Shown: piece by piece, positions 1 to 5,396 of the stretch
Layout: the number at the start of each line of letters is the position of its first letter
How positions within the stretch are numbered: the stretch's first letter is position 1
DNA from: Flavobacteriaceae bacterium
GTDB taxonomy: Bacteria > Bacteroidota > Bacteroidia > Flavobacteriales > Flavobacteriaceae
DNA: 6,249 bases
Reading direction: 5' to 3'
NCBI GenBank assembly: GCA_015488935.1
Contig: WFMU01000106.1
Coordinates: 1-6,249, forward strand
Notes under the pieces: generated by a model
What the model was told of the DNA's origin: nothing
Database searches by the model: none
What the model saw: only the letters and a program-made list of their open reading frames with translations
Translations under genes and position numbers: made by a program

Positions 1-349
1 AAACGGTAATTTTATCTTCTGCATATTTATCGTAAATAGCTGCTACTAATGCTCCTGAACTACCTACTCCATATCCTTGCGGAATACTTGAATCAAAATA
101 CAAACCTTTTTCTATATCTTGTTTTAACTTCTCTAATCGAAAAACAACTAAATCGGTATCTATTTGAATTAAATACTGGTAAAATTTATCTAGATTTTTA
201 TTGGATTTTTTTGCTTCTTCGGAAAGATTTTCTGTTAATTTTAATGCTCCTTGATAGGAGTTGTATGGAATTGCTAATCCTTTAGAATCTTTTATGATAC
301 CATACTCTCCAAAGAGTAATATTTTTGCGTAAAATAAGGGTCCTTTCAT
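1..349 (-). CDS. Mevalonate kinase-like GHMP kinase, N-terminal part (runs off the left edge)
   Basis: The first 116 codons of a GHMP-family small-molecule kinase are present; the C-terminal part lies outside the window. The start ATG is at 349-347, 11 bp after the stop of the decarboxylase gene, so the two are co-transcribed. Visible features are an N-terminal strand reading KILLFGEYGII (residues 9-19), which matches the G-x-V/I-I/L-L-F-G-E-x-x-V opening of mevalonate kinases, and the ATP-binding GHMP motif PQGYGVGSSGALVAA (residues 90-104). Family knowledge: mevalonate kinase makes 5-phosphomevalonate from mevalonate and ATP in the cytosol. Pairing with diphosphomevalonate decarboxylase favours mevalonate kinase, but phosphomevalonate kinase belongs to the same superfamily and cannot be fully excluded from an N-terminal fragment. 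No frameshift is seen in the visible part. Confidence 0.85.
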   Translation of the reverse strand, partial: MKGPLFYAKILLFGEYGIIKDSKGLAIPYNSYQGALKLTENLSEEAKKSNKNLDKFYQYLIQIDTDLVVFRLEKLKQDIEKGLYFDSSIPQGYGVGSSGALVAAIYDKYAEDKITV

Positions 350-360
350 TAATATGTTTT

Positions 361-1455
361 TTATTTTAAACTGGAAATCAATTTAGCTCCTTTTCCAATT
401 CTATCACAAATATACTGCTTTTTTTGGCAATAAGGAATCAATTCTTTTATTATGAAATCATTAGCTGTTTCTTTTTCCTTTTCTGGATATAGAACATGTA
501 CATTTGCTCCTGCATCTAAAGTGAAACAGATATTCGAATTGGTTTGTTTTCTATAAGCCCAAATTTTTTCTATAATCTGTAATGTATTTGGTTTCATTAA
601 AATAAAATACGGATTGCTACTCATCATCATAGCATGTAATGTTAAAGCTTCACTTTCGACAATACTTATAAAATGTTTTAAATCACCATTTTGTAATACT
701 GTACTTAATTTTTCTAAATTAGAGTTTGCTTGTGTAAAACGAGCTTCTGCAAAAGGATGATTTAGCATTAATTCATGTCCTACCGTACTAGAGACTTTCT
801 TTTTACCTTTGTCAACTAGTAATATGGTATCGTGGTAATTTTTAAAATTTGCATGTAATGGATACGGATATTTTACACCAAACAAATTAGAACTTCCTTT
901 TATTTTTTCGTGATTTCCCCAAACAACAACTTCTCCTTCAATACTTCTACTTGCACTTCCAGAACCTAATCTTGCCATAAAAGATGCTTTTTGATTAAAA
1001 TAAGTAGTATTCATACTTGTCATTGCCTTTTCCATTTCTAGAATACACAATGCCAACGCTGCCAAACCACTTGCCGAAGATGCAATTCCACTACTATGTG
1101 GAAAAGAATTTCTTGTTGTTATGGTAAATTTATAGTCTTTTAAAAATGGTACGTAGTTTACAATTCGCTCAAAAAAGGTTTGAATTTTCGGCTTAAAGGC
1201 TTCGTTTTTTTTCCCTTCAAAATACACGTCAAAATCAAAAGAATCTGTGGTTTTCTCTTTTTTAGAAAACGCTAGTGTTGTTAAAGTAAAACAGGCACTT
1301 AGCGTAAAACTTACAGAGGCATTTTTTGGTATTTGTTTTGCTTCTTTCCCCCAATATTTTACCAAAGCAATATTGCTTGGTGTTTTATAGGTAAAACTTC
1401 CTTTTTGGAGTTTTGAGGTATCTAATTTTTTTGGAATAAAATAGCTTTCTGTCAA
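361..1455 (-). CDS. mvaD: Diphosphomevalonate decarboxylase, TTG start
   Basis: A 364-residue GHMP-superfamily decarboxylase, slightly longer than the usual 320-400 residue range midpoint. It carries the family signatures in order: PSNIALVKYWGK (residues 26-37), the ATP loop PHSSGIASSASG (119-130), GSGSASRS (164-171, with the conserved Arg at 170) and LDAGAN (313-318, whose Asp314 corresponds to the catalytic Asp). Known role: ATP-dependent decarboxylation of mevalonate diphosphate to isopentenyl diphosphate, the last step of the mevalonate pathway, in the cytosol. The start is unusual. The codon at 1455-1453 is TTG; an in-frame TAA lies five codons upstream with no ATG between, and no ATG, GTG or other TTG occurs before the conserved motif itself. 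The gene leads an operon with the mevalonate kinase-like gene 11 bp downstream. Phosphomevalonate decarboxylase and mevalonate-3-kinase are close relatives, so exact substrate use is inferred. Confidence 0.93.
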   Translation of the reverse strand: MTESYFIPKKLDTSKLQKGSFTYKTPSNIALVKYWGKEAKQIPKNASVSFTLSACFTLTTLAFSKKEKTTDSFDFDVYFEGKKNEAFKPKIQTFFERIVNYVPFLKDYKFTITTRNSFPHSSGIASSASGLAALALCILEMEKAMTSMNTTYFNQKASFMARLGSGSASRSIEGEVVVWGNHEKIKGSSNLFGVKYPYPLHANFKNYHDTILLVDKGKKKVSSTVGHELMLNHPFAEARFTQANSNLEKLSTVLQNGDLKHFISIVESEALTLHAMMMSSNPYFILMKPNTLQIIEKIWAYRKQTNSNICFTLDAGANVHVLYPEKEKETANDFIIKELIPYCQKKQYICDRIGKGAKLISSLK

Positions 1456-1470
1456 AATATAATCTTTTTA

Positions 1471-1478
1471 CAAAGATA
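1471..1478 (-). promoter_or_regulatory. Putative -7 box for the mevalonate operon
   Basis: The minus strand reads TATCTTTG, a perfect match to the Bacteroidetes sigma-A -7 consensus TAnnTTTG. A TTTTG at 1507-1503 could serve as the -33 element, but its 24-nt spacing is longer than the usual 19-21. Transcription would start near 1465, leaving a leader of only about 10 nt before the TTG start codon of the decarboxylase. Confidence 0.5.
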
Positions 1479-1482
1479 TAAT

Positions 1483-1490
1483 TACTTTTG
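1483..1490 (+). promoter_or_regulatory. Putative -7 box for the small plus-strand gene
   Basis: The plus strand reads TACTTTTG, a perfect match to TAnnTTTG, 19 bp before the ATG at 1510. No clear TTG -33 element is seen at the expected distance. The box lies 4 bp from the oppositely oriented -7 box of the mevalonate operon, so the two promoters must share DNA. Confidence 0.45.
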
Positions 1491-1509
1491 CACCTAATAA
1501 AACAAAATT

Positions 1510-1746
1510 ATGCCTAGAAAAATAAGATTAATTTGGGAGTTTAGAGGTCCAGATGCTTTGGAAACTGCCAAACATCACGTTATCCATTTAAAAGAGTTTG
1601 CCACTATGGAAAAATTGCATTTTTACGAATCGGATATTACTAAGCTATCGGATTATTTTTGTGCTGCTTTTATTATTGTAGATGAGGTAAATATGCTTAG
1701 GTATAAAAATGCACTAAAACCAGACAGAGGTACTGTTGTAGCTTGA
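1510..1746 (+). CDS. Small conserved-looking protein of unknown function (78 aa)
   Basis: This is the only plus-strand gene judged real. It has an ATG start just downstream of a TAnnTTTG box and ends in TGA. The product is a soluble, mixed alpha/beta protein with no signal peptide or membrane segment: a strand-like KIRLIWEF (residues 4-11), a helix-like stretch with a histidine cluster HHVIHLKEF (22-30), then a second strand/helix part with a Cys-Ala-Ala-Phe core (51-54) and a basic C-terminus containing KPDRG. From memory, small proteins of this kind occur in other flavobacteria; that is recollection, not a search result. No function is assigned. The His cluster (22, 23, 26) could bind metal, but nothing proves it. 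The minus-strand reading frame over its 3' end is taken as a shadow, because this frame has the promoter and a protein-like composition. Confidence 0.75.
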   Translation: MPRKIRLIWEFRGPDALETAKHHVIHLKEFATMEKLHFYESDITKLSDYFCAAFIIVDEVNMLRYKNALKPDRGTVVA

Positions 1747-1754
1747 TTTTTTTT
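1727..1754 (+). terminator. Weak intrinsic terminator overlapping the end of the small gene
   Basis: The last codons can fold into an imperfect hairpin: GAGGTAC at 1727-1733 against GTAGCTT at 1738-1744, with a TGTT loop, one G·G mismatch and one G·T pair. The stop codon completes just after it and eight T residues follow at 1747-1754. The T8 tract supports termination; the stem is weak. Confidence 0.35.
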
Positions 1755-1755
1755 C

Positions 1756-1791
1756 ACGCGAAGAATGCAAAGGAAATGAAAAAAGCAAAGA
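1756..1791. repeat. Decayed 9-bp tandem repeat (ACGCAAAGA-like)
   Basis: Four 9-bp units lie head to tail: ACGCGAAGA (1756-1764), ATGCAAAGG (1765-1773), AAATGAAAA (1774-1782) and AAGCAAAGA (1783-1791). The GCAAAG core recurs in exact 9-bp register at 1758, 1767 and 1785, and the third unit has diverged. It fills the gap between two convergent gene ends. From memory, ACGCAAAG-type short repeats are scattered between genes in many Bacteroidetes genomes; that link is inference. Confidence 0.5.
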
Positions 1792-1830
1792 TTGAATGAA
1801 AATATAGGAATTCTATTGTACCATTTAGGT

Positions 1831-2472
1831 TTAAACAACTCTACTAACCGACAAACCATCGCGTATTGGCAGTAAAACTGTTTCTACTCGTTTGTCTTCT
1901 TTAAGGATTTTATTGTATTTAAGCAGTTCTTTTGTGCTTTCGTCTTTTGGATTTAGTGTTTCTATTACTTTTCCACTCCAAAGTACATTATCGGAAATAA
2001 TAATGCCTCCTTTATTCATTTTATTGATTATAGCATGAAAATAGTTGGAGTAATTGGGCTTATCTGCATCGATAAACACCAAATCAAATTTTGCGTTTAT
2101 GGTTGGAATAATATCCAAAGCATTACCTAAATATTGTTTTATTTGATTTTTGTAATCGGATTTATCAAAATATTTTTTTTGAAAATCTACCAATTCTTCA
2201 TTTTTATCTATGGTATGTAATGTACCGTCTTCTGATAATCCTTCTGCCAAACAAAGTGCCGAATAACCTGTATAAGTACCAATTTCTAAAATTGTTTTCG
2301 GATTTTTAATTTTAGATAATAGCGATAATATTCTGCCTTGAAAATGACCACTAAGCATTCTTGGAATAAGTACTTTTTGCCAAGTTTCTCTACTTAATTC
2401 TTGTAAAATTTTTGGTTCTTCTTCGGAATGATTAACAGCGTAATCGTCTATTTTTTCTGGTAGAAAGTTCAT
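1831..2472 (-). CDS. Class I SAM-dependent O-methyltransferase (catechol OMT / caffeoyl-CoA OMT type)
   Basis: A 213-residue cytosolic methyltransferase, a normal length for the bacterial COG4122-type family. The Rossmann SAM-binding motif LEIGTYTGYSAL lies at residues 62-73, the acidic end of the second strand (TIDKNEE) at 87-93, and the divalent-metal site is visible as FIDADK (133-138, Asp135) and DNVLWSG (161-167, Asp161 and Asn162). All residues expected for Mg-dependent O-methylation are therefore present. The physiological acceptor is unknown; family members methylate catechol-like and other small hydroxylated molecules. The ATG at 2472 lies 8 bp after the stop of the Cys-rich anti-sigma candidate, so it is probably the third gene of the ECF operon and may belong to the regulon of that sigma factor (inference). 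The gene is intact. Confidence 0.9.
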   Translation of the reverse strand: MNFLPEKIDDYAVNHSEEEPKILQELSRETWQKVLIPRMLSGHFQGRILSLLSKIKNPKTILEIGTYTGYSALCLAEGLSEDGTLHTIDKNEELVDFQKKYFDKSDYKNQIKQYLGNALDIIPTINAKFDLVFIDADKPNYSNYFHAIINKMNKGGIIISDNVLWSGKVIETLNPKDESTKELLKYNKILKEDKRVETVLLPIRDGLSVSRVV

Positions 2473-2480
2473 TTTTACAC

Positions 2481-2750
2481 TTACTTTTCTATATTATTTA
2501 GTTCTTTTTCTAATGATTTTTGTAAATCGTCTTTATCGGATTTGCACAAATGTTGTTCGCTATTCTTTTTTAAGTGTGTTTTAAATAATTTAGTCATGGT
2601 TGCATTTTGTTCGGAATACAATCTACAACGATGGCATAAAAAATTATGAATAGATAGTCTTAGTTTATCAAAAGTAGAAGCTTCGCAATATTGATTTTTA
2701 TCACAAATTGTGGTTGCTTCGTCGCATTTTATTAATATTTTTTTACTCAT
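2481..2750 (-). CDS. Probable zinc-binding anti-sigma factor (ZAS-like), 89 aa
   Basis: A small, highly charged, Cys-rich cytosolic protein starting 3 bp after the stop of the ECF sigma gene. It contains H35-x3-C39-x2-C42, the core signature of zinc anti-sigma (ZAS) proteins, with an upstream Cys9 and Cys16 that could supply the fourth zinc ligand. The distance from Cys9 to His35 (26 residues) resembles the spacing of the N-terminal ligand to the His in RsrA- and ChrR-like proteins. Extra cysteines are at 22 and 69. The rest is predicted helical, with a Lys/Glu-rich C-terminus and no membrane segment, so any anti-sigma action would be in the cytosol. The expected role is to bind the upstream ECF factor and release it on oxidative or metal stress. 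I recall short flavobacterial proteins of this kind being labelled glycine dehydrogenase; nothing here supports that name. Function is inferred from motif and context. Confidence 0.72.
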   Translation of the reverse strand: MSKKILIKCDEATTICDKNQYCEASTFDKLRLSIHNFLCHRCRLYSEQNATMTKLFKTHLKKNSEQHLCKSDKDDLQKSLEKELNNIEK

Positions 2751-2753
2751 AAC

Positions 2754-3323
2754 TTAATTATTAAACCAATTTCCTTCTAAACATGCTCTTAATTGTAGTC
2801 TGGCTCGGTGTATAATTACCCATAAATTAGACGATGTAATATCCAATTCATTACAAATTTCTTCTGTTTCGTAGTTTTGTACGGTTTTTAACAAGAAAAC
2901 CATACGATATTTTTCTGGAAGTTTATCTACACACAAATCAATAGCATTTTTTAATTCTGTGTTTTCAATAGTTGCATCTGCTTCACTCGACCAAGAAGAA
3001 GGTGCTCTTTCTTCTAGCCATTTTCCTTTATTTTCTCCATCTTCGTAAAAACTCATTCTAACTTCAGCCTTTCCTTTTTTGGAGTTTATTTTTCGATAAT
3101 GGTCTATTATTTTTCGTTTTAAAATCGAAATTAACCAAGTTCTTTCGGAAGCTTGTCCTTTAAAATTTTTCATTGCTTTTAATCCAGAAAAAAAGGTTTC
3201 TTGTACTAAATCTTTTGCTAATTCGTGTTTATTAACTCGTGTTATAGCGTAATTGTACATATAATCCGAATGTAAATTAATCCATTTATTAGGATTTAAA
3301 GTATGCTTTGGTTGTTCTGACAT
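2754..3323 (-). CDS. ECF-type RNA polymerase sigma factor
   Basis: A 189-residue sigma-70 family protein with only regions 2 and 4, as in extracytoplasmic-function (group 4) sigma factors. Region 2 covers about residues 13-80 and includes the core-binding and -10-recognition segment AKDLVQETFF (36-45) and a WLISILKRKIIDHYRK helix (63-78). Region 4 covers about 120-183, with LPEKYRMVFLL (135-145) and the helix-turn-helix ETEEICNELDITSSNLWVII (152-171). A linker of about 40 residues rich in Glu, Ser and Trp joins them. The start is secure: an in-frame TAA lies two codons upstream of the ATG at 3323. It is the first gene of a compact unit with the ZAS-like protein and the methyltransferase, an arrangement that usually means the second gene controls the sigma factor. 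Target promoters are unknown. Confidence 0.93.
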   Translation of the reverse strand: MSEQPKHTLNPNKWINLHSDYMYNYAITRVNKHELAKDLVQETFFSGLKAMKNFKGQASERTWLISILKRKIIDHYRKINSKKGKAEVRMSFYEDGENKGKWLEERAPSSWSSEADATIENTELKNAIDLCVDKLPEKYRMVFLLKTVQNYETEEICNELDITSSNLWVIIHRARLQLRACLEGNWFNN

Positions 3324-3359
3324 GAATTATGACTATATTTTCTTCGATTTTTTGGTGTG

Positions 3360-3367
3360 TAAATATA
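3360..3367 (-). promoter_or_regulatory. Possible -7 box upstream of the ECF sigma gene
   Basis: The minus strand reads TATATTTA, one mismatch (final A for G) from TAnnTTTG, about 37 bp before the sigma-factor ATG. No TTG is seen at a proper distance upstream. The region is very AT-rich, so a chance match is quite possible; an autoregulated ECF promoter elsewhere in the 80-bp gap is an alternative. Confidence 0.3.
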
Positions 3368-3403
3368 ATAAAATTGTTTTAGAGCATTTGTTTATTTAAC
3401 AAA

Positions 3404-4366
3404 CTACTTTCCAATATGAAATAATGCATCGCCCATATTTATTATCGGAAAATTATTTAGTGCTATTATATGGCCTTTATACGGTGCTTTTACAGCAAAA
3501 TTAGTTTCGCCATAAGTATCCATAATATGTCCTAATATTTGCCCTTTTTCAACGGCTTCTCCATTTTTAATGGTTGTACTAAATAGTCCTGCAATTTTTG
3601 CACGTATCCATTTTCTTGAGGTAATTTCAATACTTTTATTCGATTTTTCAATTTTTACTGTTTTTGCAATCATATTAAAATAACGCAATATATTTAATGT
3701 GCCTTGAATTCCTTTTTTTATGGCAAATTCATCTAATCGTAAAGATTCTCCTGCTTCAAAAACAAGCATTGGTATTTTATTTTTATAACATTCGTTTCGA
3801 AATGATTTCGGAATTAATTTAGAACCAAACATAAATGGTGCATTAAAAAGTATGGCTAATTCTTTTGCTTTGGTATCGTTTGGTGTATAGCGTATTTGTG
3901 GATAATTACATCGTTGTTCTCCACCTGTATGAAAATCGATGCCAAAATCTACATTTGCAACCAATTCTTTCATTAAATAATATGCCATTCTACTTGCTAA
4001 AGAGCCTTTTTTAGAACCAGGAAAACTTCGATTTACATCTTTTCCATGCATATCTCTCGATAAATTTAAAAATCCAAAAACATTTAATAGTGGTACCACA
4101 ATTACACAGCCACGATGTATTTTATAGTTTTTATCGATTAACATTCTGCGTATTAATTCGATGCTATTTACTTCATCGCCGTGTAAACCTCCTTGTAATA
4201 GTATGGTTGGTCCTGCTTTTTCGCCATTAAAAATATAGACAGGAATTTCTATTAATGTTCCTGTTGGTAAACGATCTATAGGAATTTTTATAAGTTTATT
4301 TTCACCTAGTCCTATTTTATTTCCACGAATTTCAACTACTTCGTTTTTAAAATCTTTTTCGAACAT
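3404..4366 (-). CDS. Succinylglutamate desuccinylase/aspartoacylase-family zinc hydrolase
   Basis: A 320-residue M14-like metallo-hydrolase of the AstE/AspA group. Zinc ligands are visible in GGLHGDE (residues 59-65: His62, Glu65) and in DFHTGG (144-149: His146). The substrate-binding KDVNRSFPG segment (109-117) has the usual Asn-Arg pair, and the likely catalytic Glu204 lies in VFEAGE (202-207). The C-terminal part (about 252-319) resembles a biotinyl/lipoyl-like beta domain, with AKIAGLF and a matching VKAPYKGHI half. Family members remove acyl groups from amino acids by amide hydrolysis. It is not necessarily AstE: no arginine succinyltransferase pathway genes are nearby. The ATG at 4366 lies inside the end of rimK, giving a 20-bp overlap in a different frame; the next in-frame Met is residue 76, so this start is needed. 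The overlap suggests translational coupling with rimK and a shared substrate. Confidence 0.88.
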   Translation of the reverse strand: MFEKDFKNEVVEIRGNKIGLGENKLIKIPIDRLPTGTLIEIPVYIFNGEKAGPTILLQGGLHGDEVNSIELIRRMLIDKNYKIHRGCVIVVPLLNVFGFLNLSRDMHGKDVNRSFPGSKKGSLASRMAYYLMKELVANVDFGIDFHTGGEQRCNYPQIRYTPNDTKAKELAILFNAPFMFGSKLIPKSFRNECYKNKIPMLVFEAGESLRLDEFAIKKGIQGTLNILRYFNMIAKTVKIEKSNKSIEITSRKWIRAKIAGLFSTTIKNGEAVEKGQILGHIMDTYGETNFAVKAPYKGHIIALNNFPIINMGDALFHIGK

Positions 4367-5234
4367 TTTTTTCTAAAAATTTAATGATTTCTACTGCTAC
4401 ATTTATTCTTGTATAGGCTTCAATACCTTGTAATCCTGGTGTAGAATTTACTTCTATTAGAAGTGATTCTTTTTTAGAGCGTATTAAATCAACACCACAA
4501 ACAGGTAATCCTAAATAACGTGCTGCTTTTATGGCTGTTTTTACTTCTTTACTTGTTAAATTTACGGTTTCTCCTGTTCCACCACGATGTATATTTGAAC
4601 GAAAATCACCTTTAACACCAATTCTTTTCATTGCCGAAATTACTTTATTTCCTGCAACAATAACACGTATATCTTCGCCGTTGGATTCTTTTACAAATTC
4701 TTGTAGTAAGATATTGGCATCCATATTATAAAAAGTATCGATAATCGATTTTGCTGATTTTTTAGAATCTGCCAACATGACACCTAATCCTTGTGTGCCT
4801 TCTTGTAATTTTATGATTACTGGCGCACCACCGAGTAGTTCAATTTGTGTTTCAATATCATCTGGATTAATAGAAAACACGGTTTTAGGTATGGGCACGT
4901 TTTTCCGATTCATTATTTGAAGTGTTCGTACTTTGTTTTGTGCTCTTGCAATTCCAAGAGAACTTGCAGCACTATAAACACCATTCATTTCAAATTCTTT
5001 TACTACGGCAGCGCCGTGTCTAAAAACAGAGCTTCCAATTCTTGGAATAATAGCATCTGCATCGTTAATAATATTTCTTCCTTCGTATATTATTTTTGGT
5101 TTTCCTTCGCCGATTAAAACGGAGCATTTGGTATGGTTAACAACACGTACATCGTGACCTCTTTCTATTGCTTCTTGCAATAATCGATTGGTGGAGTAAA
5201 TGTTTTCGCTTACAGAAAGTATTATTATTCTCAT
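4347..5234 (-). CDS. rimK: RimK-like ATP-grasp alpha-L-glutamate ligase
   Basis: A 295-residue protein of nearly the same length as E. coli RimK (about 300) and readily alignable with it from memory end to end. The N-terminal domain has MRIIILSVSENIYSTNRLL and AIIPRIGSS (61-69). The ATP-grasp domain has IIKLQEGTQGLGV (140-152, ATP-binding Lys142), the RimK-specific GDFRSNIHRGG (209-219), and the metal-binding Asp249, Glu261 and Asn263 in CGVDL and LIEVNSTPG. The known role of RimK is ATP-dependent addition of glutamates to the C-terminus of ribosomal protein S6, and poly-alpha-glutamate synthesis in vitro; the substrate here is not shown by the sequence. It is a short-form RimK, without extra N-terminal fusion domains. 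It is first in an operon with the aminoacylase-like gene, which overlaps its last codons. A -7 box and an inverted repeat lie in its leader. Confidence 0.92.
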   Translation of the reverse strand: MRIIILSVSENIYSTNRLLQEAIERGHDVRVVNHTKCSVLIGEGKPKIIYEGRNIINDADAIIPRIGSSVFRHGAAVVKEFEMNGVYSAASSLGIARAQNKVRTLQIMNRKNVPIPKTVFSINPDDIETQIELLGGAPVIIKLQEGTQGLGVMLADSKKSAKSIIDTFYNMDANILLQEFVKESNGEDIRVIVAGNKVISAMKRIGVKGDFRSNIHRGGTGETVNLTSKEVKTAIKAARYLGLPVCGVDLIRSKKESLLIEVNSTPGLQGIEAYTRINVAVEIIKFLEKNVRKRF

Positions 5235-5250
5235 AAATTTTCTTTTTATA

Positions 5251-5272
5251 TCGATTTAGTCGTATAAATCGA
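5251..5272. promoter_or_regulatory. Perfect 8-bp inverted repeat in the rimK leader
   Basis: TCGATTTA at 5251-5258 is mirrored exactly by TAAATCGA at 5265-5272 with a 6-bp spacer. It lies 17-38 bp before the rimK ATG and just downstream of the predicted transcription start. It could be an operator for a dimeric regulator or a hairpin at the 5' end of the mRNA. No U tract follows, so it does not look like a terminator. Confidence 0.4.
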
Positions 5273-5284
5273 AATAGCTTAAAA

Positions 5285-5292
5285 CAAATATA
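5285..5292 (-). promoter_or_regulatory. Putative -7 box for the rimK operon
   Basis: The minus strand reads TATATTTG, a perfect match to TAnnTTTG, about 50 bp before the rimK ATG. No convincing TTG is found 19-23 nt upstream. Transcription would start near 5279, just before the inverted repeat at 5251-5272, giving a leader of about 44 nt. Confidence 0.5.
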
Positions 5293-5335
5293 TCATTTTT
5301 AGATGGAATTATTTGAATTCATTAAATTTATGACA

Positions 5336-5369
5336 TAAAAAAAGTGTAAAACCTAAGTTCTACACTTTT
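5336..5369 (-). terminator. Intrinsic terminator after the DUF3078-type gene
   Basis: On the minus strand AAAAGTGTA (5369-5361) pairs perfectly with TACACTTTT (5348-5340). The stem can continue past one mismatch with three more pairs around a 4-nt loop (5353-5356). A run of T residues continues to about 5338. It starts 28 bp after the stop of the upstream gene and separates that gene from the rimK operon. Confidence 0.85.
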
Positions 5370-5396
5370 AAAATCAATGTTTTGTGTTTTATAGAA

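Noticed and set aside
49..285. Plus-strand open frame of 78 codons
   Set aside because: It lies wholly antisense to the GHMP kinase fragment, whose ATP-binding motif is clear; the Leu/Tyr-rich product is typical of a shadow frame in AT-rich DNA.
1653..1859. Minus-strand open frame of 68 codons
   Set aside because: It spans the repeat and the ends of two convergent genes and has no recognisable domain; the plus-strand 78-aa gene explains the region better.
2481..2750. Naming the 89-aa protein glycine dehydrogenase
   Set aside because: It is far too small for the P-protein and lacks a PLP-binding domain; motif and position fit an anti-sigma factor.
3387..3403. Inverted repeat TTTGTT-N5-AACAAA directly after the hydrolase stop, as a terminator
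   Set aside because: The stem is only 6 bp and AT-rich, and no T tract follows on the minus strand, so termination of the rimK operon here is not supported.
4531..5117. Two plus-strand open frames (66 and 90 codons)
   Set aside because: Both are antisense to rimK, which is well conserved along its full length.
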